Shown: positions 1 through 6,394, counted from the first letter of the stretch. The stretch is DNA of 6,504 nucleotides from JALYUA01 sp038253555 (GCA_038253555.1 JBBSGZ010000176.1:1-6504); one strand, 5' to 3'. Numbers and translations are program-made. The notes: generated by a model not told the origin, from the letters alone.

Positions 1-46
1 AAGCGAACCTTTTCATTGTGAGGATGAGGGGGCAAAAGGCCAGCCA

Positions 47-100
47 CCGCAAGCGGTTGCGGCGGCGCGGGGCCGTCTGCGGCGTCGCCGCTCCTCCCCG
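47..100. repeat. Two GC-rich inverted repeats upstream of the transporter gene
   Basis: Seen directly: a perfect 6-bp stem CCGCAA / TTGCGG (47-52 and 57-62) closes on a GCGG tetraloop. A second, two-part stem lies at 68-100: outer CGGGG / CCCCG (68-72, 96-100) and inner GCGGC / GCCGC (79-83, 87-91) around a GTC loop, with an internal bulge between them. Neither is followed by a T-run, so they are not classical intrinsic terminators. They could be 5'-leader structures of the downstream transporter mRNA, the end of an unseen upstream unit, or chance pairing, which is common at this GC content. Confidence 0.3.
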
Positions 101-193
101 ATGCAGCGGCATCGCCTTCGTCGCGGCTCCTTGCATCCGGCCGCGCGGCGCTCGCAACACCGCCTCACACCCTTTTTCAGCAGCCTGCTAGCG

Positions 194-1117
194 ATGCACT
201 TCCCCATCTCCGGCGTCACCATCTCGTCCCCGTGGCTGATCGGGATCGGCCTCGTCGTCGGCGTCCTCGGGGGGTTCTTCGGGGTGGGCGGATCCTTCCT
301 GGCCGGGCCCGCGCTCTACTCTCTCGGCCTCCCGATGAACTTCGTCGTGGGCACCGACCTCGCGCACATCATGGGAAAGTCGGTTGTTGCCGCGAAGAAG
401 CATCGGGCGCTCGGCAATGTCGACCTGAAGCTCGGTTTGATCATGGTGGGCGGAACGCTCGTGGGAGTGGAGCTCGGAGCGCAGCTCGTGCAGGTCTTGA
501 AGCGCCTGAACCTGACCGACCTCGTCCTTGGAGGCCTGTTCTCGACGATCCTCATCATTCTGTCGTTGTTCATGGCCTGGGAGAGCCTCGGCGCGCTGCG
601 GATGCGGCGGCTCGTCGCGACCGGACGCATCAAGACGATCAAGCGGGACCGCATCCACTTCACCGCGGTCGTGAAAAAGGTCCAGGCCCTTCGTCTGCCC
701 CCCTACGTCTCACTGCCGGCGTCGGGGATCGCGAAAATCTCCGTCTGGGCGATCCTGCTCGTCGGGCTCGTCGGGGGTTTCTTTTCAGGGCTTCTCGGCG
801 GCGGCGCGGGGTACATCCGCATGCCTTCGCTCGTGTACGTGCTCGGCGTACCGACGCACGTCGCGATCGGCACCGACCTTTTCGAGATCATCATCTCGGC
901 GGGATACGGAACGGTCTCGCACGCCCTCAAGGGGAACGTGGACATCTTAATCGCTCTGGTCATGCACACGGGCGCCGCCGTGGGCGCGCAGATCGGGGCT
1001 GCCGCGACGGAGAAGTTTCACGGCCCGTGGATCCGACTGGCGTTCGTCCCTCTTCCCCTTCTCGGAGCGGGACTCCTCATCTGGCAGCTCTTCCACAAAG
1101 GGATGGTGAAGCTGTGA
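194..1117 (+). CDS. TauE/SafE (TSUP) family membrane anion exporter
   Basis: Predicted 307-residue inner-membrane permease of the TauE/SafE (TSUP, formerly DUF81) family, whose members move sulfite, sulfoacetate or other small organosulfur anions. The two-fold internal repeat typical of the family is visible. The first half has GGFFGVGG (26-33) followed by GTDL (53-56); the second has GGFFSGLLGGG (194-204) followed by GTDL (226-229). Hydrophobic segments fill both halves. They are joined by a strongly basic, non-hydrophobic stretch of about 50 residues (roughly 130-182), likely a cytoplasmic loop. The ATG at 194 is preferred because it lies just before the first membrane segment. The frame is open back to 101, but that extension is Arg-rich and non-hydrophobic. 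No good Shine-Dalgarno precedes 194, so the start is not certain. The stop overlaps the start of the stress-protein gene. The family is clear; the substrate cannot be told. Confidence 0.88.
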   Translation: MHFPISGVTISSPWLIGIGLVVGVLGGFFGVGGSFLAGPALYSLGLPMNFVVGTDLAHIMGKSVVAAKKHRALGNVDLKLGLIMVGGTLVGVELGAQLVQVLKRLNLTDLVLGGLFSTILIILSLFMAWESLGALRMRRLVATGRIKTIKRDRIHFTAVVKKVQALRLPPYVSLPASGIAKISVWAILLVGLVGGFFSGLLGGGAGYIRMPSLVYVLGVPTHVAIGTDLFEIIISAGYGTVSHALKGNVDILIALVMHTGAAVGAQIGAAATEKFHGPWIRLAFVPLPLLGAGLLIWQLFHKGMVKL

Positions 1118-2064
1118 GCCCGACGGACGCGGAGAGGATCCTCGCGCTCGTCGACGCCTCCGCGCCCGCGGAGAGCGCGGCGCGCGCGGCGACGGAGATC
1201 GCGGCGGCCCTCGCGGCTCCGCTGACGATCCTGGGAGTCTCGGCCGGATCCGGCGAAGACGCGGGCCTCGAACCCGCTCTGGCCGCCGCCTACGAGCACG
1301 CACGCGGCCGGGTTGCCTCGGTCGAGAGCGTGCGCGCGACCGGCAATCTGCTCGACGTCGCCTCGAAGAACACGACAGACGCTCCGACGTCGCTCGTGGT
1401 CGCCGGGACGCGTCCCGGGGCGGCCGGAGTCCGACGCCCAATCGGGCCCACCGTGTGGCGGCTGGTGCGCGAGCTGTCGCCGCCCGTGCTCGTCACGCCT
1501 CCGGGCGAGTTCTCCCCGAAGCGGGCGCTGTTCTGCACGGGCGGGGAGCGGTTCATCGAGGAAGGCGCGCGCTTTGCGGCCCGGCTCGCGGCGGCCCTCG
1601 GAATGCACGTCACCGTGTTTCACGTGTCTCCGGACCTTCCCGGTATGTACGGCGACCGGCTCCGCGAAGGAGAGGTCAGCCCGCGCGAGTTCCTGGCCTC
1701 CAACTCCCGGCTGGCCCGCAACGTGCGCCGGCAGGTCGAAATCTTCGAGAGGGCGGGCGCCGCCGCGGATCTCCGCCTCGCGGCCGGCGACGTCGTGCGC
1801 TGCGTTCTCGAGGAGGTTCGTCGCGGGCAGCAGGACCTCTTAATCGTGGGCTCGTCGCCGAGGCGCGGGGCAATTCAGACGTACATGCTGGGCGACAAGA
1901 CCCGCGAGATCGTGGGTCTTGCGGCGAGGCCGTTTCTCGTCCTGCGGTCGCAGCCGCCCGGCTTTTGGACCGAGATCTGGCGGAGCCTGAAGGAAGGCGC
2001 CGCGGGCGCCGGCACGGAAGAGCGTGGCGCGGCCGGACCCGCGGGCGGCGTTCCGGCTCCCTGA
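1114..2064 (+). CDS. Tandem-domain universal stress protein (UspA family)
   Basis: A 316-residue soluble protein with two UspA-like domains, about residues 8-128 and 136-280. Each domain ends in the family's pattern of a hydrophobic strand, a glycine-rich loop, a helix and a strand ending PVLVTP or PFLVLR. The GTG start at 1114 overlaps the transporter stop (GTGA), with AAAGGGA at 1097-1103 as ribosome binding site; the frame is open far upstream only by chance. In ATP-binding members the loop reads G-x2-G-x9-G-[S/T]. Here domain 1 has G98-x2-P101-x9-G111-P112, and domain 2 has G246-x2-P249-x10-G260-D261. The second Gly and the phosphate-contacting Ser/Thr are therefore lost in both. Domain 1 keeps an early VDAS (13-16) like the family's first-strand Asp; domain 2 has FCTGG there. 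The protein may not bind ATP in the standard way. Coupling to the exporter suggests joint expression and perhaps regulation of transport. The last 25 or so residues are low-complexity (Ala, Gly, Pro). Confidence 0.85.
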   Translation: MSPTDAERILALVDASAPAESAARAATEIAAALAAPLTILGVSAGSGEDAGLEPALAAAYEHARGRVASVESVRATGNLLDVASKNTTDAPTSLVVAGTRPGAAGVRRPIGPTVWRLVRELSPPVLVTPPGEFSPKRALFCTGGERFIEEGARFAARLAAALGMHVTVFHVSPDLPGMYGDRLREGEVSPREFLASNSRLARNVRRQVEIFERAGAAADLRLAAGDVVRCVLEEVRRGQQDLLIVGSSPRRGAIQTYMLGDKTREIVGLAARPFLVLRSQPPGFWTEIWRSLKEGAAGAGTEERGAAGPAGGVPAP

Positions 2065-2104
2065 CGCGTCCACGGCGACGCTCGATCTCAGAATCGCTCC
2101 CGGC

Positions 2105-2623
2105 ATGAACTCGATCCTCTGGAAACTCTTTCGCGGAGGCTCGCGGCGGTTCGTCTTCAACTGGTTCCGGGCGTTCCGGGGCACAGGCGGACGCGTCACG
2201 CACGTCGCCCCGGACTTCCGGGAGATCCCGGTCTCCCTGCCGCTCAACTGGCGCACGAGGAACTACGTGGGAACGATCTTCGGCGGAAGCCTCTATGCGG
2301 CGGTCGATCCGTTCTACATGATCATGCTCCTGCAAACGCTCGGGCCCGGCTACGTCGTGTGGGACCGGGCCGCCACGATCCGATTCGTAAAACCCGGACG
2401 GACAAAGCTGTTCGCGCGCTTTGTCCTCCCGGTCGAGGAAACAGATGCCATCCGGAGCCTTCTGGAAACGGAACGGTCGATCGACCGGGTGTACCGGATC
2501 GACCTCGCGGACGCGGCCGGGACCGTCCACGCGACGGTCGAAAAAACGATCTATATCCGCCGCCGCGACCGTCCGGCCCTCCCGAACGCGGGCGAGGCCG
2601 CGGCTTCCGGGAAGCTGGCCTGA
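2105..2623 (+). CDS. DUF4442 hotdog-fold protein (thioesterase superfamily)
   Basis: A 172-residue protein recognised as a DUF4442-type hotdog-fold protein, related to acyl-CoA thioesterases of the PaaI/YiiD kind. Features seen: an N-terminal amphipathic stretch; APDFREIPVSLPLNW (35-49); the central-helix region NYVGTIFGGSLYAAVDPFYM (53-72), in which NxxGTxFGGSL and Asp68 are the family's most recognisable residues; VWDRAATIRFVKPGR (85-99); and a final strand VEKTIYIRRR. The family is expected to act on acyl thioesters, but activity is little studied, so the substrate is unknown. Start: ATG 2105 gives the usual family length but has no obvious Shine-Dalgarno. A GTG at 2024 in the same frame has GGAAG 3 nt upstream and would add 27 residues while overlapping the stress-protein gene. 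I prefer 2105. It follows the stress-protein gene by 40 nt and may share its transcript. Confidence 0.8.
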   Translation: MNSILWKLFRGGSRRFVFNWFRAFRGTGGRVTHVAPDFREIPVSLPLNWRTRNYVGTIFGGSLYAAVDPFYMIMLLQTLGPGYVVWDRAATIRFVKPGRTKLFARFVLPVEETDAIRSLLETERSIDRVYRIDLADAAGTVHATVEKTIYIRRRDRPALPNAGEAAASGKLA

Positions 2624-2627
2624 ACTT

Positions 2628-2651
2628 ACGTTGATATAATTCCGGCAACGT
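2628..2651 (+). promoter_or_regulatory. Extended -10 promoter within a 6-bp inverted repeat
   Basis: Seen directly: TATAAT at 2635-2640 is preceded by TG at 2632-2633, giving the consensus extended -10 TGnTATAAT, which stands out in very GC-rich surroundings. No good -35 is found 16-18 nt upstream, which is typical when an extended -10 is used. The expected start is near A2647, preceded by C, about 7 nt before the ATG at 2654. The box is framed by a perfect inverted repeat, ACGTTG (2628-2633) and CAACGT (2646-2651), with a 12-nt spacer. The right arm covers the predicted start site, so a repressor could act here. Both the promoter and the operator are inferred from sequence only. Confidence 0.6.
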
Positions 2652-2653
2652 CC

Positions 2654-3475
2654 ATGGCCCATTTTTCTGGGATTTCCGTGATTTTTCCCATGTGGAACGA
2701 GGAGACGGGCATGCGCCACGCGGTGGCCGCCGCGCGCGAAGCCTGCGAGGCTCTCCAGTCGGCCGATGAAGTCCGCGATTGGGAAATCGTCCTCGTGGAC
2801 GACGCCTCGACCGACAGGACAGGCCGGATCGCCGACGAGCTTTCTGCCGCCGACCCGAGAATCCGGGTCGCCCATCACGCGGTGAACCGGAAGCTCGGCG
2901 GCTCCATCCGCACCGGGCTCGACGCCGCCCGGCACGAGCTCCTTCTTTATTCCGACGCCGACCTGCCTTTCGATATGGGCGAGGCGGCGAAGGCGTGCCG
3001 GCTGCTCCGCATGTATCGCGCCGACATCGTCAGCGCCTACCGCCACGACCGCACCGGGGAGGGCGCCGTCCGAGCGCTCTACAGCTACGGCTACAACCTG
3101 CTGGTCCGGCTCTTCTTCGGCCTCCGCATCCGCGACGTGAACTTCGCCTTCAAGCTCTGCCGCCGCCGGGTCTTCGATCACATGCAGCTCGAAAGCGAAG
3201 GCAGCTTCATCGATGCGGAGATTCTGGCACGCGCCTCGCGACTCGGATTCCGCATCATCCAGTTCGGGGTCGACTATTTCCCGCGCACGCGCGGGATCTC
3301 CACGTTGTCCTCCTTCGCCGTGATCCGGACGATGCTCGGAGAAATGACCGCTCAGGCCCCCGGCATCCGCCGGCTCTCCGTGCTTCCCGACGAGGTCCTC
3401 GATCTGCCCGAAGCGGGAGCTGATCAGCCGACGACCGCCGTGGCCTCGGGCCCGGTCGCCGTCCCGGGACCTTGA
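2654..3475 (+). CDS. Family 2 glycosyltransferase, dolichol-phosphate-mannose-synthase type
   Basis: A 273-residue GT-A fold enzyme expected to transfer a sugar from a nucleotide donor to a polyprenyl phosphate or another lipid at the cytoplasmic membrane face. Motifs: ISVIFPMWNEE (7-17), the first nucleotide-binding strand; VDDASTDRT (48-56); NRKLGGSIRTGLDAA (78-92); the metal-binding DAD at 101-103 followed by LPFD; DVNFAFKLCRR (161-171), matching the D-x-x-x-x-FK element of DPM1-like enzymes; then E182-G-S-F-I-D187-A-E-I and FPRTRGIST (209-217), the usual acceptor-side segments. No hydrophobic C-terminal segments are seen, so it is the short soluble or peripheral form. ATG 2654 is right because conserved sequence begins at residue 7. 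There is no Shine-Dalgarno, and the promoter lies only 13 nt upstream, so the mRNA is probably almost leaderless. Its stop overlaps the deacetylase start, which suggests consecutive steps. Donor sugar and acceptor are unknown. Confidence 0.88.
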   Translation: MAHFSGISVIFPMWNEETGMRHAVAAAREACEALQSADEVRDWEIVLVDDASTDRTGRIADELSAADPRIRVAHHAVNRKLGGSIRTGLDAARHELLLYSDADLPFDMGEAAKACRLLRMYRADIVSAYRHDRTGEGAVRALYSYGYNLLVRLFFGLRIRDVNFAFKLCRRRVFDHMQLESEGSFIDAEILARASRLGFRIIQFGVDYFPRTRGISTLSSFAVIRTMLGEMTAQAPGIRRLSVLPDEVLDLPEAGADQPTTAVASGPVAVPGP

Positions 3476-4311
3476 CCCGCCTTCTCATCGTCAACGCGGA
3501 CGACTACGGCCTGACGCGCGGGGTGTCCCGGGGCATTCTCCGCGCCCACCGCGAGGGAGTCGTGACGAGCGTTTCCATGCTGGCCGTCGCGCCCGATTTC
3601 GACGCCGCGGCCAGCGACCTGCGGACCGGCGGAAGGGGCCTCGGTGTCGGCGTTCATCTCGCCGCGGTCGGCGAGGACCCGCCCCTTCTTCCCGCCGCCG
3701 CGATCCCGACGTTGACGGAGCCCAACGGCCGATTTCCGCTCGGGTGGAAGTCATTCCTGCGGCGCTCCCACCGCATCTCCTCGGGAGAGCTCGAAGCGGA
3801 GTTTGCCGCCCAGATTCAGCGGGTTTTAGACGCCGGACTGTCGGTCGACCACCTCGACGCTCACCAGCACCTGCATCTGATCGGACGCGTCCGCGCGGTC
3901 GTCTTCTCGCTCGCGCGGCGATTCCGGATTCCCGCGGTGCGCGTCCCCCGGGGGGGCGGGCGGAGGCCGGCGGGTCTCGTCGTCCGCTGGCTCGCGCGCG
4001 GGTTGCGCGGCGCCGTGGCGCGCGCGGGGCTCGTCACCCCGGACCTCTGCGAGGGATTTGACGACTCGGGTCGGATGTCCCGAGGCCGGCTTTTGAGGGC
4101 CATAGACCGGGTGTCGCGGTCCGGAGCTTCGTCCGCGGAAATCCTGCTGCATCCCGGAGAGGCGGTGGACGCGGAGCGCGGCCGCTACGACTGGGGCTAT
4201 GACTGGGGCGGGGACCTCGCCGCCGCGCTCGACCCGGAGGTGCGCTCCGCCGTTCTCCGCGCCGGGTTTCGCCTCGGGACGTATCGCGATCTGCCCTGGG
4301 GGCCGCGGTGA
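3472..4311 (+). CDS. ChbG/YdjC/HpnK-family carbohydrate deacetylase
   Basis: A 279-residue metal-dependent deacetylase of the YdjC/ChbG/HpnK/NaxD family, which removes an N-acetyl group from amino sugars. Catalytic and metal-site elements are all present: NADDYG (8-13) with the Asp pair D10/D11; GVGVHLA (58-64) with His62; DHLDAHQHLH (126-135) with the conserved HxH at 131-133; and LLHPGE (225-230). The YDWGYDWGGDL segment (239-249) followed by DPEVRSAV is the usual family C-terminus, not a local duplication. Translation starts at TTG 3472, overlapping the glycosyltransferase stop (TTGA); no other start would keep the N-terminal strand and NADDYG. The ribosome binding site is weak, so coupling to the upstream gene is likely. 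Context favours an N-acetylated glycolipid or polyprenyl-phosphate sugar made by the neighbouring transferase as substrate, as with NaxD or HpnK, rather than free chitobiose as for ChbG. The substrate is inferred. Confidence 0.9.
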   Translation: MTRLLIVNADDYGLTRGVSRGILRAHREGVVTSVSMLAVAPDFDAAASDLRTGGRGLGVGVHLAAVGEDPPLLPAAAIPTLTEPNGRFPLGWKSFLRRSHRISSGELEAEFAAQIQRVLDAGLSVDHLDAHQHLHLIGRVRAVVFSLARRFRIPAVRVPRGGGRRPAGLVVRWLARGLRGAVARAGLVTPDLCEGFDDSGRMSRGRLLRAIDRVSRSGASSAEILLHPGEAVDAERGRYDWGYDWGGDLAAALDPEVRSAVLRAGFRLGTYRDLPWGPR

Positions 4312-4982
4312 ACGCGCGCATCCCGCCGGCGCTGCTGGCTCTTTACGACGGGCAGCCCGCCCGCGTGCGCGCCCACATCCGGACGCGGTGGCGCACGTGC
4401 CCCTTTTCCGCGATCGCGGCGCTCGTCCCGGAGAGAGGAAGGATCCTCGATTACGGAGCGGGCCACGGCGCGCTCGCCTCGTGGCTCGCCATGCGGGATG
4501 CGGGCCGGACGGTCATCGGCGTGGATGTGGCTCCCGACAAGATCGCGGCGGCGCGAGGGGCCGCGGCGCGGGCGAGCGCGCAGGGGATCCCGGCGGCGGA
4601 GTTTCTCGTCGGCGGCGCCGGCTCCTTCCCGGACGGGCCGTGGGACGCGGTGCTCTTCGTCGACGTGCTCTACCTTCTGGAACCCCGCGACCAGGAGCGC
4701 GTCCTTCGCGACGCCGCGCGGGCGCTGGCCCCCGGAGGCGCCTTGCTCGTCAAGGAGGTCTCGCGAAAACCGCGGTGGAAGGCGCTCTGGGCAGAGGCGC
4801 AGGAGTTCCTCGCGGTCCGGGTGCTCCGCCTGACCGCGGGCGCCGGAATCCAATTCCAGAGCCCGGAAACGCACCGGAAATGGCTCGAATCGGAAGGCCT
4901 CTCCGTCTCCGGCGCGCCCGCCCACCGCGGGTATCTTCATCCCCACCACCTTCTGGCGGCGCGCCGCGCCGCCGCGGCGTAG
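4308..4982 (+). CDS. Class I SAM-dependent methyltransferase
   Basis: A 224-residue Rossmann-fold methyltransferase. Motif I is ILDYGAGHGALASWL (46-60); the acidic residue ending the second strand is Asp73 in VIGVDVAPDKI (69-79); D113-AVLFVDVLYLL is the fourth strand and adjoining helix; APGGALLVKEV is the post-motif III region. The C-terminal third (HRKWLESEGL, then RGYLHPHHLLAAR) resembles the small-molecule methyltransferases often found near glycan and lipid gene clusters. The GTG start at 4308 overlaps the deacetylase stop (GTGA), with a G-run at 4298-4302 that could serve as ribosome binding site. Adjacent genes suggest a glycan, lipid or amine substrate, but nothing in the sequence identifies it. 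The very Ala-rich end (AARRAAAA) is just before the stop, whose TAG forms part of the next gene's ribosome binding site. Confidence 0.85.
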   Translation: MNARIPPALLALYDGQPARVRAHIRTRWRTCPFSAIAALVPERGRILDYGAGHGALASWLAMRDAGRTVIGVDVAPDKIAAARGAAARASAQGIPAAEFLVGGAGSFPDGPWDAVLFVDVLYLLEPRDQERVLRDAARALAPGGALLVKEVSRKPRWKALWAEAQEFLAVRVLRLTAGAGIQFQSPETHRKWLESEGLSVSGAPAHRGYLHPHHLLAARRAAAA

Positions 4983-4990
4983 GAATCGCA

Positions 4991-6370
4991 ATGACGGGTC
5001 TGCCCCCCGGCGCACTCGACCGCGAGTCGCTTCGCATCCTCTCCGAGGCCCTCGCCGCGCTCGATAGGGGGTTCGACTTCCTTCCCGCGGCGGAGGGATC
5101 GAACGAGCGGCAAACCGCCGCGGTCGAACGCGTCGTTCTCGAGGTCGCGGAGCGGCTGCGCGACAACTACCCGTACTTCCATCCCCTCTACGCCGGGCAG
5201 ATGCTGAAGCCGCCGCATGCCGTCGCAAGGGCCGCCTACGCGCTCGCGATGTGGATCAACCCGAACAACCACGCGCTCGACGGCGGCCGCGCCACGTCCG
5301 CGATGGAGAAGGAAGCGGTCGCGCAGATCGCCGCGATGTTCGGGTGGAGCTCTCCCCTCGGGCACCTCACGGGCGGCGGCACCATGGCGAACCTCGAGGC
5401 GCTCTGGGTCGGCCGGCAGCTGTCGCCCGGAACGGTGCTCGCTTCGGAGTCCGCGCACTACACGCACGGCAGGATCAGCGCCGTCCTCGGAGTACCGTTC
5501 GAGGCGGTTGCCTCCGACTCGCGCGGGCGCATGGACGTTGAAGCCCTGTCGCGGCGGCTGCAGCGGGGGGGCGTCTCGACCGTGGTCGCAACGATGGGAT
5601 CGACAGCCACGGGATCGGTCGATCCCCTCCCCGAAATCGTGGCGCTCCGGCAGCGACACGGCTTCCGGCTTCATGCGGACGCCGCGTACGGCGGTTACTT
5701 CGGTCTCGCCGACAACCTGGCGCCAGAGGCCCGCCGCGCGTTCGATTGCCTGGGCGAGGTGGACTCGATCGTCATCGATCCGCACAAACATGGCCTCCAG
5801 CCGTACGGGTGCGGCTGCGTGCTGTTTCGCGACGCTTCGGTCGGCCGCTTCTACAAGCACGACTCGCCGTACACCTATTTCTCCTCGACCGAACTTCATC
5901 TGGGAGAGATCAGCCTCGAGTGCTCGCGCCCGGGTGCGGCCGCCGCGGGGCTGTGGGCGACGATGCGCCTCCTGCCTCTCGAGCGGGGAGGCGAGTTCGC
6001 CCGTGGGCTCGCCCTGTCGCGCGCCGCCGCGCTCGCGCTTCACGCCCGCATCGCGGGCGACTCCCGTTTTCTCGCCGCCTTCGAGCCCGAGCTCGACATC
6101 GTCGTCTGGCTCCCTCGCGCCGGCAGCGCCCAGGCGTCGTCCGCGCTTTCGCGCGCGATCTTCGAGGAGGCCGCTCGGAGGAATCTCCATCTCGCGCTCG
6201 CCGAGCTCCCCCTTCGCTTCTTCGGCGCGGCGGGGGCGGCTCTCGAAGGCGGCCGGGAGACCGCGACGTGCCTGCGCTCGGTCCTGATGAAGCCCGAACA
6301 CGCGGACTGGCTCGACCGGATCTGGGCCATCCTGGACGAGGCGGCCGAAGCCGCGCGAAAGAAGTCCTAG
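4991..6370 (+). CDS. PLP-dependent group II amino acid decarboxylase family protein
   Basis: A 459-residue fold-type I PLP enzyme of the group II decarboxylase family (glutamate, tyrosine, aspartate, cysteine sulfinate decarboxylases, and MfnA-like proteins). Seen: YFHPLYAGQMLKPPH (62-76) near the N-terminus, where the family has its HPxFxG-type segment; LTGGGTMANLEAL (126-138), the phosphate-binding region; SAHYTHGR (154-161) with His156 in the place of the ring-stacking His; HADAAYGGYF (228-237) with Asp230 for the pyridine nitrogen; and IDPHKHGLQPYGCG (262-275) with the Schiff-base Lys266. The length is normal. Start ATG 4991 has AGGA at 4981-4984, 6 nt upstream, overlapping the methyltransferase stop. 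The frame is open for 264 more codons upstream, but that is a shadow of the two preceding genes. The amino acid substrate cannot be read from sequence; a non-decarboxylating role is possible. The stop codon TAG lies within the target site of the insertion sequence that follows. Confidence 0.87.
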   Translation: MTGLPPGALDRESLRILSEALAALDRGFDFLPAAEGSNERQTAAVERVVLEVAERLRDNYPYFHPLYAGQMLKPPHAVARAAYALAMWINPNNHALDGGRATSAMEKEAVAQIAAMFGWSSPLGHLTGGGTMANLEALWVGRQLSPGTVLASESAHYTHGRISAVLGVPFEAVASDSRGRMDVEALSRRLQRGGVSTVVATMGSTATGSVDPLPEIVALRQRHGFRLHADAAYGGYFGLADNLAPEARRAFDCLGEVDSIVIDPHKHGLQPYGCGCVLFRDASVGRFYKHDSPYTYFSSTELHLGEISLECSRPGAAAAGLWATMRLLPLERGGEFARGLALSRAAALALHARIAGDSRFLAAFEPELDIVVWLPRAGSAQASSALSRAIFEEAARRNLHLALAELPLRFFGAAGAALEGGRETATCLRSVLMKPEHADWLDRIWAILDEAAEAARKKS

Positions 6371-6371
6371 G
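6366..6371. other. Probable IS481-type target site CCTAGG (one copy of the duplication)
   Basis: CCTAGG directly precedes the IS terminal repeat and matches the NCTAGN target preference known for IS481 of Bordetella, which duplicates 6 bp. Its TAG is the decarboxylase stop codon. The second copy should lie at the far end of the element, outside the window, so the duplication itself is not seen. Confidence 0.6.
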
Positions 6372-6394
6372 TGTAAAGGCTCAAGAGGTTGTTC
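6372..6394 (+). repeat. Left terminal inverted repeat of the IS481-like element
   Basis: Starts with TGT, as in IS481-family ends, immediately after CCTAGG. The inner limit is approximate, because the partner repeat at the right end is outside the window. Confidence 0.6.

Noticed and set aside
131..159. TTGCAT as a -35 box for an exporter promoter
   Set aside because: The -10 position at 17-nt spacing reads GCAACA, a poor match, and no AT-rich box is nearby.
232..1113. N-terminal extension of the stress-protein frame through the exporter gene
   Set aside because: The exporter frame has clear membrane-protein motifs, whereas this one is Arg/Pro-rich noise. GTG 1114 has a ribosome binding site and starts at the first Usp strand.
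1676..3181. Antisense open frame of 501 codons across the stress protein, DUF4442 and glycosyltransferase genes
   Set aside because: It spans three well-supported sense genes and has no recognisable domain; long stop-free antisense frames are expected at this GC content.
4191..4224. Tandem repeat-like YDWGYDWGGD in the deacetylase
   Set aside because: WGY-x-W is part of the normal C-terminal motif of the ChbG/HpnK family, so it is not a recent duplication.
4199..4990. N-terminal extension of the decarboxylase frame (264 codons)
   Set aside because: It overlaps the deacetylase and methyltransferase genes in another frame and is low-complexity Arg/Ala/Gly. ATG 4991 has a good ribosome binding site and gives the normal family length.
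194..6370. A linked taurine/cysteine sulfinate pathway (TauE-type exporter plus group II decarboxylase)
   Set aside because: Both families include sulfur-related members, but the two genes lie in different transcription units and neither shows substrate-specific residues that I can identify.
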